Below, in pieces: positions 1 to 13,900 of a stretch of 64,000 nt of DNA (the stretch's first letter is position 1; each line of letters begins with the position of its first letter). The stretch is from Protaetia brevitarsis (lineage: Eukaryota > Arthropoda > Insecta > Coleoptera > Scarabaeidae): the NCBI GenBank assembly GCA_004143645.1, contig RXPK01004408.1, positions 1 through 64,000 of the forward strand, given 5' to 3'. The notes beneath the pieces were generated by a model that was not told where the DNA came from, made no database searches, and saw nothing but the letters and a program-made list of their open reading frames with translations. A program made the position numbers and the translations under genes.

Positions 1-519
1 AATTAAGTCAGTTGAATAATGTATTTCTCTTTATGCTACAGTATCAATTTGCGGTTATAAACTTTGTTTACAATGCCTCAAGTAATAAATGTCATTAACA
101 TTATGTGGAAATGGCTACAGTACCAACCCAAAACATTTACATTTCATAGTCTACCCTAATTATGATTTTTCTCGATGGCTTTATATTAATACAATTAATT
201 CAGGTTATTTTTTCATTAAATTCGGTTAGAGCAGAAGAGTCTACAATAGCCAACTACAAAGCCCATGAGGTTATTACAAAGTACCTAGCAGATATATCAT
301 TCAATCTGTAATGTAACATCCAAAAGTTAAGCCAATAACAGAAATCAGAAACAGAAATGTAATTTTTCGAATAATATAGGATATGTATTCGACACTGTTT
401 TTTAGAACTAAACTACGTGCCAAAAAAAAAATGCTGAAATCTTAACAAAATAACTGGCTGCATGTAAAGAGTCGCTGATGATAATATTGCCCACATCGTC
501 AAACTTTCACAACACGAGA
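1..519. other. OLA1 intron, nothing recognised
   Basis: AT-rich. No P-loop exon of OLA1 is visible here. Confidence 0.6.
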
Positions 520-960
520 GGAAGAATTATCCTTTGGCCTGCTCGCCTTCTCCGATTAAACCGATCGAGCTTGTGCTGGGATATATAGCCGCTACATAGG
601 AGTTAGCACAAGCAGCAAACACCTTGCAGGAACTTCGTCGTCATCTACAGCAAGCCTGGGATGAGATCGCAAAAGATTCCATTGATCATCACATTCAGAG
701 CATGCATTAAGAGGCAGTTAGACAGTACATAAACAATCGTGGGGATGTGACATTTCATTGATAAATTTTTGCTGATTGTTGTTATTTTTTCCAATTATTA
801 TGATTTACTACTAAAAACTAAAGTTATGATTTACTACTTGAAACTTGCCAAAATTTTAGTGTTGCAATTTTTTCCAGCACGCTATTTATTTAATTATTTC
901 AATAAAATTATGATCACCATTTCGATAATATGACTGCAGCAACCTTTTCTTCAAGTTTAT
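520..960 (+). pseudogene. Tc1/mariner transposase C-terminal fossil
   Basis: With frame jumps this reads WPARSPD-like residues, then TLQELRRHLQQAWDEIAKDS and IDHHIQSMH, followed by VRQYINNRGD and an AT-rich tail. It is the familiar end of Tc1-type transposases, with stops and shifts. It is non-functional and lies inside an OLA1 intron. Confidence 0.7.
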
Positions 961-1805
961 ATCGTATTATATAATATTCCCATTGAATTAGAACCCGCTC
1001 TCATACCCGCTTTATTTCTTTGGCGTTTCTACAAACATGATTTTTTTTCCCTTCACACTTTCACAAAACCCTTCTCTGTAAAACAGAAGCTAACAAATCC
1101 TTACTGTTCCGTAATGAGCGCAAGACGCTTAATATTTCCTAATGTCTTCAATTGGAGCCTTGCTTTGCAACTGTAAAATTTCATAATTTCTTAACTTTTG
1201 CAATCATCTTTTGCAACAGTTACAGCCACGACTTCACTATTCAGATTTTCACGAAAAGTACCACCCAATTATTAAATTACCCGTTAAACCACAAGTAGCA
1301 AGTCGTTGGTCACTAAGACCTTTCTGAATGATTTTGCTGTTGCCCAAACGTGATAGTTTTAAGTATTGAATCCACCATTAGGAATACAATATACCACATT
1401 ACCAATAAAACGTGGGATAAACAATTGGATTCAATATCAATATGAGCTATTATTCGCAAAAGAAAATCGTAGCTGACTATGAAATCTGTTTGAAATCGAA
1501 TAAATCCAGCATAAAGATTCATTTGTAGAATTCTCCATAGCGCTGCTGGTTTCTAGCAGATTATAGCGAATCTAGCATCACAAATCACTAGAATCCAATT
1601 TTTGCTCGCAATTGTTTTAATTTCCTAAAACTAAAGCCTTGTGCTTTTTCAAGTTTGAAGCCGAAGGGTCGAACTTAAGGCGTAAAAGTTGTATGAAGAC
1701 AATAGGGCATCATTGATTTTGACGCATGCTTTACTTTGTGACAACTCACATATTATTACTTCTACTGTGTGATAATTATATATTAGGTTAATTCGTTATT
1801 TCTAG
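961..1805. other. OLA1 intron, nothing recognised
   Basis: AT-rich sequence up to the exon at 1806. A short open frame on the - strand (1313-1522) has no gene-like features. Confidence 0.6.
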
Positions 1806-1933
1806 TAAAGTTCCAGCGTTTCTCAACGTAGTGGATATAGCTGGTTTGGTGAAGGGAGCATCAGAAGGGCAGGGATTAGGAAACGCTTTCCTGTCGCACA
1901 TAAGCGCTTGTGATGCAATTTTCCACCTTTGTC
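1806..1933 (+). CDS. Ola1: OLA1 exon with G3 motif
   Basis: The acceptor TTTCTAG ends at 1805. The exon reads KVPAFLNVVDIAGLVKGASE and then GQGLGNAFLSHISACDAIFHL, intact throughout. DIAGL is the Walker B / G3 motif. The exon starts with one base completing a split serine codon and ends one base into an arginine codon before donor GTGAGT at 1934. The next intron is only about 65 bp. Confidence 0.96.
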
Positions 1934-4900
1934 GTGAGTTTATAGAAATGCTTGTAACATACCAATAAGTCTTAACGAAACATTCGGTTTGCTTTCAGAG
2001 CTTGAAATGATGATGTAACGCACGTTGAGGTGAGTCATCCATTAGAGATCTGGAATCATCGGTGAGAATAGCCTGAGGACGACGAATGCTAACGAGACTG
2101 GAGAAACTTGAGAGAACGTTTACGGGTGGAATAAGAAATGAACCTGAGTTTTGTAGTATATCAGTTTCTAAAAAAAATGTAACCTCATTTTCCTAATGTT
2201 CTTTGCATTCCTCATAAAGTTTGTTGGGATAGAGGTATTCTTACTTGAAATATACAGGCCTCATGTAGTTAAACGTTTGTAATGCAAATTTTACAGATGT
2301 TTAAATGCTCCCATTCTTGCTGAGACAATGTAAGCCTTCTTCTCACTTTTGAAACGTCTTTGGTAATCTTCACCTCTTACTATTCTACGCCTAACTTCCC
2401 GAATACTTTAGGTGAGCTTATATCTAGTGTCTCTAGATGCTCCCATAAAAAAAAAAACAAAGGCAGGCATTAAATCTGGTAGTCTCGCTGGCCATTCTAT
2501 AGCGCCCCTTCTTCCGATCCGTTTGTCAGAAAACCTCTGATTAAGCCAAGTTCGTACAGGCAGAGCATAATATGGATGGGGCTCCGGCCTGTTGAAGAAA
2601 TGAGCTTTCTTCAGCAACAAATTTCCATTTTGATTTTGATTCACGAGTACTTGAAGACCTGAAATTCTGATGACGAAAGCTGGTTGTGCGTTGACGATTA
2701 TAGCTTAATAATGTTGTTCCTCTGATGCCAATCTATGGTCGTACTTTATAATAGTCTATGTATCAAATACATTCTTATTGATATTTTTCGAAGCCTGAAA
2801 CCAAACCCATTGAGAAATTGCATCATTTCTCTTTTTTAGCTGTATTTAAACTATTCATTTTATCTTTTGACACCAATTTCCGTGTGCGGTAACACAATGT
2901 TCGCTCCCAGAATCAACCAAAAGAACGCTGTTAGATTTAATATTTGGGAAAAAAAATTGCGAAATTAAACGCCTGTCTGCAGAAATTCCGAATAAAGTTG
3001 TTTAACCATATGTTGTAGAACGCAGCTCCTTTATTTTTATACCGAACACTTGTTGTATCTTCAAAAATGATTTGCGTCATCTTTGATTATACTTCAAATT
3101 ATTATAATATAAAAAAATGGAGACATAATGTATCCCCATCCATTGTGCTTCTTCTCTGAAGATAATTTACATCATACTTAGCTCTGTAATTACTTCAAAT
3201 TATCGTATTTTAGCAAATAAAAAAAAAAAAATGAGGGAAATATCAATACCGAACAGAGACCTGGCACGTAGTGAGATCACTGCCCTTGATAGCTGGTTCA
3301 CGAACGGGTTCAAATCCAGCCAGGGTATAGGAGCCGCTATTTGTGAGCCGAGCCCATGAACCATGAGCCTGGGGAGCATGAAACCGTCTTCCGGCAGAGA
3401 TATTCGCCCTTGCAGCCTGTGCAGAAATGATTGCAAAAGAGGCTGCATGAGGAGAACAATAAGAATAATGACTGACAGTCAGGCTGCTCTCAAGGCAGTC
3501 TTGAACCCTATAACTAGGTCAAAACTAGTTAGAGACTGCAAACAATCTCTCAATACACTGGCACGAGACTACACGGTGTCTCTGATTTAGGTGCCGGGGC
3601 ATAAGGATATAAAGAGCAATGTAACAGCCGAAGAACTAGCCAAGAAAGGCTCTAAAAGACACTTCATAGGTCCAGAGCCCGTATGTGGGATTACTAAGGA
3701 CTCCGCAAGAAGGGAGATTTTGACCTGGTTAGATGAAGATGAAGTAAAGAGCAAATGGAGGTCTACTGAAGGTCAACTCCGTACTAAAGCGCTAATAGGG
3801 GATAGGGATGCTGGATTCTCTGATAACCTGCTCAGACGCAGCAAGAAAGAAGCTAAAACCATTACTGTGCTGGTAACTGGACACTGTCCCCTGAAAAAGC
3901 ATCTATACAACATAGGTCGAGTTATGCGAACCATGGTTGCAGAAGATGCGAACTTACAGGAACGAACATGTGAGTTATTTAAGTACTTGAGGCTTTGGTA
4001 CTCAGCTGAAATATTTCGGAGAGATATTGAGCACTCGATGGTTCAAGTTTCCACTGGGCAAGATCTGGGCTTTATAGAGAACACCAATCTGCTCAAGTGG
4101 AAGTAAGAGATTTAATAGGACGGGTACAATGAGCACTAGCTCAAGTGCACGGACTATCGGTGCCCACCTAACTAAATAATGAATGAATGAGAGTACCCCA
4201 CTGTCCCGTTTGCCTATTTTAATATGCTTCTATTAACATTAAAAATAAACTTAACTAAATTTTTAGGAAGATACATATGGTACCCACACTTGTCAGGTTG
4301 GCGTTAATTTCTTCTTTTTCAATCAACCAAATAATTTTAAATTGTACTTAATTAGTCGACAATTTACTTTCACACATGGTTCATTCCATATCAACCCGAG
4401 AACACCTAAAAAATTGATGTCTTGGATCTTTTATATTTTAATTTGAAGTCTTGCCTAAATTAGAAGCCCGTATTTTTTCCTAAAGCTTACAGTTCTATTT
4501 ACAAAGATATTTGCGAACAAGTTTGCAAAATCGATAAAATCATCGCAGAAGTAATATTGTTTGTTTATGCATAAATTAAAACATTAAAGCAAAATACATA
4601 TAAATCATAGTGCATTCTAAAGCTCAACCTACACATTTTCATTTATAATGTCTAAATTAGATTGGACTTCATTTGAGCCCCCTTTTTCTCCTGTTTATTA
4701 AATAATGTCTTTTTTCCCTATGTTTACCGCGAAGGTTAAATTTTTTGAAAATATATCATAATATCCTTTAAGCTATGCTCTACAAGAATAGCAGTATTTG
4801 AAAATGGAGAACCTGCACTACTCTACGTACTGGTGATATATCGTAGTGTAACGTATAGTACTGTATGAATTTATTTTTTTTTATAGAATACCCGTAGTTC

Positions 4901-7900
4901 TCCATTTCAAATACTTCTATTATCGTAGAACATAGCTTAAATATATATTATGGATATTTTTTTCAAAATTTAATTTCGCGGTAAACAAAGAAAAAAGACG
5001 TTATTTATTAAACAGGAGAAAAAGTGGTCATAATGAAGTTACATCTAATTTAGGCATTATTAAATGAAAATGTATAGTTTGAACTTTCGAATACACCATG
5101 ATTCATATGCATTTTGTTTTAATCTTTTTAATTTATGCATACCAAACAATATTACTTTGCGATTATTTTTATTGAATTTTGCAAACTTTGTTCGCAAATC
5201 ATCTTTGTAGATAGATACTAAGGAACTTTAGGAAAAATGGCGGGTCTTCTAATTTTAGCAAAGACCTTCAATTTCAAAATATAAAAAGAATCCAAGACAT
5301 CAAATTTTTTAGGTGTTCCGGTTGATATGGAATGACCCACATACCTATTTAAAGAATATTATCAACAGTCTGTGTAAATTAAATCTTTTATACCTTGATT
5401 AACATAAAGGATAAAAAAACATTTCGCTGCTAGATTCGAATTGAGGCACACGGATTACACGCCAGACGCTCTACCAGTACGCTATTAAGCACTTGTAAGC
5501 TACCTGCGTTTTCTGATACTCATGCGAGATGTAAAACTATCCCCCTTGCTCCTTAAAAATTAATAATAGGGCTAATATTTTACAAAAGTACTTCAAGAGG
5601 CCCCCACTATCAATTGACAATGACAGTACCAAATCTAACATTTAGCAGCTCTGTTAAATTTACTTCTTAAAGGGTATTTTTTCGTTGATTTTCAAATACT
5701 TTATCTTCTATTTGAACGACAGTTACAATTTGTGATATACCTATATTAATTCCACAACATATCGCATCCTTGTAACGGATTCGTCAAGAAAACAAAAGGA
5801 AATGTATATATGATGACATTGCAACTAAAGAATTCTTGTTCTATCCATGTGCCGCGCTGTGAGTACAAACGAGAAAAGAAATAAATCTGTCGTTCTTAGA
5901 ATGGGGAGACACCTGCCGGATAATGGAAGTGTTGTTCTATTGTTTATTGTATATGTTTGGCGCGAGCCTTTATGATAATGACGCGACAGGGGCGCACGCA
6001 TCGCCCTATGATCCCAGATTTTCATTATGATTTGCCCCAAGCTCTCACCAAGAGCTGATGCTATCAGCCATTGCTTCACAGGCGCTGTTTGTATGTAACA
6101 TTGATATTATTAGATATTATTGACAGAAGTGATGGTCCGTTATATTATTTATCATTGATGGTGAGAATTTGTGCGATGTAAATGTGTAAGTATAAGTACT
6201 TATCTTGGACGAACATGATATATGTCCGATCCTGTTTAGATAGTTAACATGAATAAATTAAGTCTTCATATTTGGATACCTTGTGTGCTCATTCATGTAC
6301 TTTGAATATGTGTGTGATCCAGAATAATATAATTTCTTAAATAACACTTTAAATTACGTGCAACGTCTGTTCGATTTTTACAAAGCATTACATCAAGAAG
6401 CACATTTGTAAGTGCAAAAGTGTTTTATCTATGAACATAGGATCCAAATTGTAAAGCAAATACATAACAAATTAACTAAATATTTTAAAACACTACATAA
6501 TTTCAACATGTTTGCGAAAATAATCATAGAGTATTTACCTGTGATAAATTGTTACTCAGTTAACGAATATATGAACATGTAAACTGTCACATTTAAGTTT
6601 TTTCTTCTCTTTGACTTGTTTCCTTGTTGCTAAACATAATATATCAATATGTAATATCTGGAAAATAAAAGAGTATTATTATTATATTGACCATAGGTAG
6701 TAAACTATGAGTTAGTGTTTGAGCTATCTCCGTCGTCTGTTGGATAATTTAAATCCGACGTTTCGACAGTGTTTCTACTGTCGTCATCAGAATAGCCCCG
6801 ACAAAAACTGAGATTTTCCAATTTTATAGTTGCCAATGAAAATGTATATATCTCTCCATTATAAATTGCATACATATACATTTCCACCGGCAACTATGTA
6901 ATTGGAAAGCCAGAGTCCTATTAAATTTACTCTGATGATGACTGGAACACTGCTGACACCTCGGGTTTAAACAATTCAGCAGACGACGGTACAGCCAAAA
7001 CACCAACTCACTTTATATTATTATATTGTTCAATAAAACGATAGTCAAAGAACATAATTGAACAAACACACATAACTGCGCATTACTCCTACTATTACAG
7101 TATACAACAACGCTATATGATTATCTCTAAATGGGAATTTATAGTGATAGGATTCTCAAAAAATAGCCAATTCTTAAAGCTGTAACTTAACAGAAAATCT
7201 GTGAAGTGACGTGTTACAGATTCACAGAAACATTATTTTGTACAGATTTCCGTATAGGACTTATATGTATTCACGTCGATGAATTCAAACGTTCGAGGAT
7301 TTGATATGGCAATCATAGACATTTATAATTAAGAAATGAAATCAAAATCCCTCATTAAATTTGAATCTTCAAAATTCTTTTGAACGCAATCAAAAAGGCA
7401 CACTATGAAGTAGGACATATTTGAAGGAGAAAGATGTGCATGTTGATTGTTAGCTGTATGGGAGTTGTCGAATACCAAGAAGTACAGTGGGTCTCAAAAT
7501 TCATGTCATGCCCTAGGGAGGCGATATCAAAACTTTCTTCCTTATGGGAGTGACTTACTCCCGGAGTGCTCTTAATTACCGCCGATAGACCTTCTTTCCT
7601 ACATCTATGCGTATTATAACTTATTGTCAAGTGGAGAATTTGGTCCTAAAATAACATCATAATTCAAACGTGCTCACGGTCGCTGCTAGCTTATAGCAAC
7701 GGTTAAGTTAGGAAGTTTTCCGATAAACTACGGATTGAATCCTAATTGGTAACGTATTTTCTGACGAAAGTATGTTTGTTACCTATATCGATATGCTTAA
7801 AGTGTTATGAAGGTATAAAACATATCGCATATAGTAGAGATACATATAGGAGGAGAAGTTGACGATATTAATTGCTTGATTGCGTTATTTCTGAATGTTT

Positions 7901-10900
7901 ATTTATGTTGTATTTACAGCTACCGTAATTATTTTACTGTATTTTCTTGAAATAAAAGTATTTATCAAAAAAAGGTCATAAATATAATCGCGTTTAGGGT
8001 TTGTTATTTTAGGAACGGAAATATTTAGATTCTCGACATCGGTCGAAGCGACAACGTATAAACCACTCCCAGAAGGAAAAAGTTTTGATATCTGCCCCGT
8101 AGGGCATGACATTAAAAAAGCGACCCACCGTACATAATGTGCATTTGGCATGTTTTATGTATGTTGATATATGGTGTTTATTATTTGCTTATGATATTTA
8201 TAAATTATGTAGAACGCAAAATACAAGTAGTGAACAATTTGAAAAAATTTTTACTTTAAACCAAAAATGAAAATGACGTATGTATATACGCTTTTGAAAA
8301 TTGCAGGCTTATATATGCCAAGCATTCTGACTTTTGTGGAGCTCTTCGTCTATGCACTCTACACGAACAATAAATAGCAAATGAATTTACCGTTTCAAGC
8401 CACTAACCTTTATTGCGTCGTGGCTGTAGTTATGGGCAAATCAAAGAATAGAAAATTGAAAAAAAAAACAGCCCAACTGATTGAGCAACATAACTGATTT
8501 GCATACATTGATGAAGAAATATTATAGGAATTTTAATTATATATTATTTTATGTTATAAACAGCAAAAAATATGTTATCAACCATAAATACAGCATTAGC
8601 TGTGTGCCAATGTAACAGTAGGCTAATTTAGTGAACTCTAGTGCGGTAAAGCGCACGGCAATTTTTTCTCATCTCTTAGTTTAATTTAGTTGGAAAAAAC
8701 ACATTTTCCGGCATTTTTATTATTGTTTCAAATTGTTATTGACGAAAAATCATCATCAAAATGTTCACTTTGACATAGACTTAAGCCTGAGTTCATTTGT
8801 CAAAACATCTAACTAACAACAATTATAAAACGTCAAGCTTGCAGCCGCCTACTAGTGAAATTACAATATACAGTTCGATTAAATTTCTACACTATGCAAA
8901 TCATTGAAAAACCACCAAATTTACGAAAAAATGCAAAAGACCTTTCCTGTTGTAAAATGAATCAAAATATATTCAAAATGAGGATATTACTGTAAGACAG
9001 AAAGTAACGTGTGAAACAATCTGCAGGAGCGGCTTTTTCTTATCCTCTTAAATCGTAGGGAGAAATTAACAAAATTATTAAAAGTCCACTGACAAGGAGA
9101 ATCTCGCGAACTCGTCACTCGCGCATTGTAATGAAACTTTGTTGATTTGTAATCCCCTTGAGTATTACTCACGGACATTTTCTATTATTGCGGAACTTCA
9201 ATTTTAGGGGTGCAAAACGCCCTTGAAATTCGATCAAAATTTCGTTTAAAATAACTTTTAAACGGTGAAAAATAGAAAAAGTTTCAATGGCGGACTTGCA
9301 CCGTTTGAAGAGTTTTTTCGGCTGGTATAAATATTTATATAAAGGGTGGAACGACGTATATTGACTTTATTTGGCCGAATATCAGAAATTGGTTATAGTC
9401 CCGTTTTTGTTATCATGCAATGTATACAAGAGTATTATACAGAGTGTATATATGTATGTAGTTACACGATATTGCCTATAATATGACAGTATCAGCAGAT
9501 GAATAATATTTGCTGGATTAATGTGAACCATGTTAGCTACCGGGGCACTGCAATACGATATGAACTAATTTATTTAAAAAAATTACATATGTTGTACACT
9601 GAGCGGTGTCAAATTATTCAGGCTACATTGTCGCGGATAAAATAAAAATATCTGCAAGTGAAACGCATTGTCCGTTAGTAAAATATCTCCAGAATTAACT
9701 ACATTTAATTCGTGATAAGACCTACTTTCCTTCTACTTATTGCCGAGGATAATATACTACATCCAAAGGTGCATAACTCGAAAACTATCATATATGCGCG
9801 TGTAGCATCTGGTATAAAGTTTTAGACTGATTTTAGACGTACAATGCAGCTATATAATAATATACAGAGTATCTCATTAGAATAAAGAACAACACCAAAA
9901 TTCATAATATTGTTGACACCCTATATAATCATCTAAATCACTTTTGTATACATTGCTTGATAACAAAAACAGTGCTTATAAAAGTTTTCTGAAATTCGAT
10001 CAAGTAAGCTCAATATACGTCGTTTGGGTTTGTTGTAACACCTGTATATAAACATATATATATACCAGCCGAAGGGGTTCTGCAAACGGTGCAACTCCGC
10101 CATTGAAACTTTTTTTCCCTATTTTTCAGCATTTAAAAGATATTTTATATAAACGAAATTTTGGACGAATTTCAAGGGCGTTCCCTAACCCCAGAAGTTG
10201 AAGTTCCACCGCAACAGAAACTGTTCTTAAGTAACATTCTATGGAGTATACAATCTGACAAAGTTTCATCAAAACCTGCGACTGACAGTTCGCGAGGTTC
10301 ATTTATGAGTGTCTTCTCAAGAGCAGAAAACGGCTATTTAAGGCTGGGTTTTCACTCTATAGATTCTTACACTCGGTAACGAGTTTTTTCCCTATATTAA
10401 TAGGAATAGTATAACAAAATTAAAAGAAATTAAGAAATAAAAATGTTAACGTTTTAATTGTCCATCGACTGATGTTTTCCTTTTAACGATTTTTTTTATG
10501 AATAAAAGAGATTTTTTTATGATGAGAATCGAAAGACATCACTCGAACAGAAATTTTTTATAGATCACTTTAAGGAAAAAGAAATTAAAAAATAAGCCCG
10601 TACTAAAGATTATGATAGTTAAAAGAAATGAGTAGCAATTTTCGGTCGTGATGAAACGTCACAATTTCAAACTTTGCACGTTCTTTTATAGATGGAGCAT
10701 GCATTGTTTGCATATTGGGCCGCCTGGCAAAATAAAGCTTAAATTCGATAGAAATTTTATTACCAGGACATTGGAACGAAGATATGGCGTAGCGCCATAT
10801 AGTAAACGCAAATAATACATTTAGGTGCGTACACCATTCATAAGATTAATAGATTATCTACATTATTCACACTTGGCGGTTAAAAACTGTCCGCTTTTTT

Positions 10901-13900
10901 TTTGAAAACGCTTATCAAATAATTTTTAAAATTTAAAATAAATTAATAAAACTGAAATGCAATGAATGAAAACAATATTATAAAAAAGTAAAGTAAATGT
11001 GTAACATGCGAAAAGAGATCTGCTTTTCCACGACGATTGAATTCGGTATACAAAAAAACACACACACACTAACAAAATTTTTATTAAAGTGACAACATTG
11101 ACGATTTTTTTTTTCGAATACACTAATAGGCAAAACATCTGTATAAACAGACCCACACAATACAACAGAATACAATTTAGAGAAAAAATAATTGCAGTAA
11201 CTAAACTAACAATTACACTCGTAAATCAACTTAATTCGTTTGAACTTTGCGCCTGTTTTACCAAAATTTTGGTTACTTTTATAATTGCTCCTAACCCCTA
11301 CTGCGATCACTCCAAAAAGGCTATATTTTCAAATAGAATATCATTGTCACCAGATGATTCTAACAGCGCTAAACATTCTGCTCCCATATTTACTTTCGTA
11401 TGATTTAGGTTATGTTTTACCAATTACTCGACGTTGATTTGTCTCACGAATCAGATCACTGCGGAGCACTCTCAGAGTGCTTTTTAACAGAGCATCAGAC
11501 ATAATCGAACACGCTAATCGTGGTAGAAGTAAGGTCACTAGACAAACCGAACACAGATTTTATAGTCTGAGTGCTCCAAGAGTGCTCTAGAGCAGTGCTC
11601 CGCAACCGTTGTGCCGCGGCACACTGGTGTGCCAAGAAGCCACTCTAGGTGTGCCGCGGTGCGATATCTAAACTTGTGTAAATTTTTGTTTTCCCTATAC
11701 ATACATATTCCAAAGGAAAAACCGAATTAAGTTAATATGGAATAGGTTCTATAAGTGGCAAAATAAGACAGTCGTTTGGATATCAAAGAAAACGTTTATA
11801 ATGTGCCTTTTTGTTTCGTTTTATTTAGTGCAGGTATCTCATATATATACATCAATAATTTTGTTTATATTTATGTATACTATTGTGTAATGGACAGGTT
11901 TTTAAAAAGAGAACGCTCACGTCACTCACAAATCAACCCAGCACAAGCGAAAAAAAACGAAGTGTGTGAAAAAGCAATACCACGAAGGTTACATTCAGTA
12001 CGGCTTCTCATGGTGTGGTAAAAAGACAAATCCGAAACCAGAGTGTATAATTTGCAGAGAACAACTTTCTAACGAAGCAATGGTCCCAAGCAAACTAATT
12101 CGCCATCTAAAATCAAAACATCCAGCTGCGCCAATAAGGATAAATAGTATTTTCAGCGAATTTTTAATCAGAACTTAGAGCAGAAACAATATATGAGGTC
12201 TTCGGGCACAGTTTCTAAAAAACCGTTAGAAGCTAGTTGCTATGTTGCTATTAATTGCTCGTCAGAAAAAAAAAAAAGAAACCGCATACTATTGGAGAAA
12301 GGCTTATAAGCTTGCATGCATAGAAATCATTCGATTAATGTTAGAGCTTAAAGAAGTGAATGAAGTGAGTAAAGTTCCACTATCAGCTGATACAGTTAAG
12401 AGACGAATTACTGATATGTCGAGCGATATTTTTGCAACACTTATCAAAAAAATTAAAACAGCTGATAAATTTGCACTTCAAATCAACGAAACAACAGATA
12501 TTAGAAAACGAGCATAAATAATAAGTATTGTACGTTTGGTGATGACGATTAATAAAAGAACATTATTTATTTTACAAAGATCTTCGGAGCGAACTACCGG
12601 CGAAGAATTTTGCGAGCAACAAATGATTCCTTGAAACTCATGATATTCAGTAGAATAAATGTGTTAGTGTGTGCACCAAGACAAATCCAACAGTACAAAT
12701 TATCCATGGTTGAATACATCGTGAAGCACTGATGGTCAAGATATTACCAGCAGAGCTATGGAAACTATGAACGAGTGCGTATTATGAATATTATTAAAAC
12801 AAGAGCCCTAAATTTGCGAATTTTTGAAGCACTCTGCCAAAAAATGGGATCAAATTATCATTCCTTATTGTTTTATACTGAAGTGCCTTGGTTATCCAAA
12901 GGCAAAGTTCTAGCAAGTCATTTTGAGCTTCGCGATGAGGCTAGTCAATTCACGTTCAATCAAACATGGTTGAACTGTACCACCGCAAGATCATCAGTGG
13001 ATAGCAACTAGGCAACATGGCTGACATATTTGAAGCACAACTCAATGAACTTATAAAAAAATGCAAGGTCGAATTGAAATTTTTTTTTATCATATATAGT
13101 GTGCCGCAAAAATACTGTGAGCGGTTTGGGTGTGCCGACGTTGAGAAAGCGTTGCGGAGCACTGCTCTAGAGTGGTAAATCGAAAACTCAGCCTTAATTC
13201 CATTGCTGTTACTTATTGCCTACTTAAGAAATCCGCCTCCTTCTTGTTAAGATATGACTCCTTGAAGGGAGTGCCAAAAACATCTTTTTTTTTACTTTTT
13301 TTAGGAAATAATCTGTTACTTATTTCCTACTTAAGAAAAAAGTAAAAAAAAAGATGTTTTTGGCACTCCCTTCAAGGAGTCATATCTTAACAAGAAGGAG
13401 GCGGATGTTTATTTTTCTTTCAAAACCTCCCTTAAGAATTACTCCCTCAATTTTTTCGTATTTAATATAAACTAGTAGAAACTCGTACGGAATAATTATT
13501 TCCGTAGGTAAATTTGTAACCAGCCATTTTATAGATTTTTTTGTAAGCTGTATTTTAACGCATTTACCGCTTTTTATTCAGAATTTCACCATCTATCTAT
13601 CTATGAGAATTTCACCATAAGATAAAAAACACTTTCTAATCGTAAATATCATAACATCACTGTATGTAGGTATGTAAATGCCTTCGATGATACGCCACGC
13701 TTTTATTCAATTTATTGTTCGAAAGCAATCACAACGTTATTCATATTCAATCATCCTATCGATGATTATTTTTTCCTGCTCCGTCATCTCGACCCCCGTG
13801 ACCCAATACGAAAGCCATGCCCGCGACCAGTGCTAATTCGATTAGTGTGAACATGTATGTAATTTGAGGGACAGGAACGAAAGCCGAGCGAAGGTCGGGG

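Larger units (their letters stand above)
10342..13193. mobile_element. piggyBac-like TTAA-flanked element carrying a nested hAT
   Basis: TTAA at 10338-10341 is followed by GGCTGGGTTTTC. GAAAACTCAGCC ends at 13193 and is followed by TTAA at 13194-13197. The inverted ends are 12 bp with one mismatch and the duplication is the piggyBac signature. The interior (10342-11584) shows no transposase I recognise. The ends are short enough that chance cannot be excluded. Confidence 0.55.

Noticed and set aside
5405..5505. Functional tRNA gene
   Set aside because: The box-like words are present but no cloverleaf or acceptor stem can be drawn.
10926..11403. Open frames on both strands near 11 kb
   Set aside because: Low-complexity AT-rich translations without recognisable motifs.
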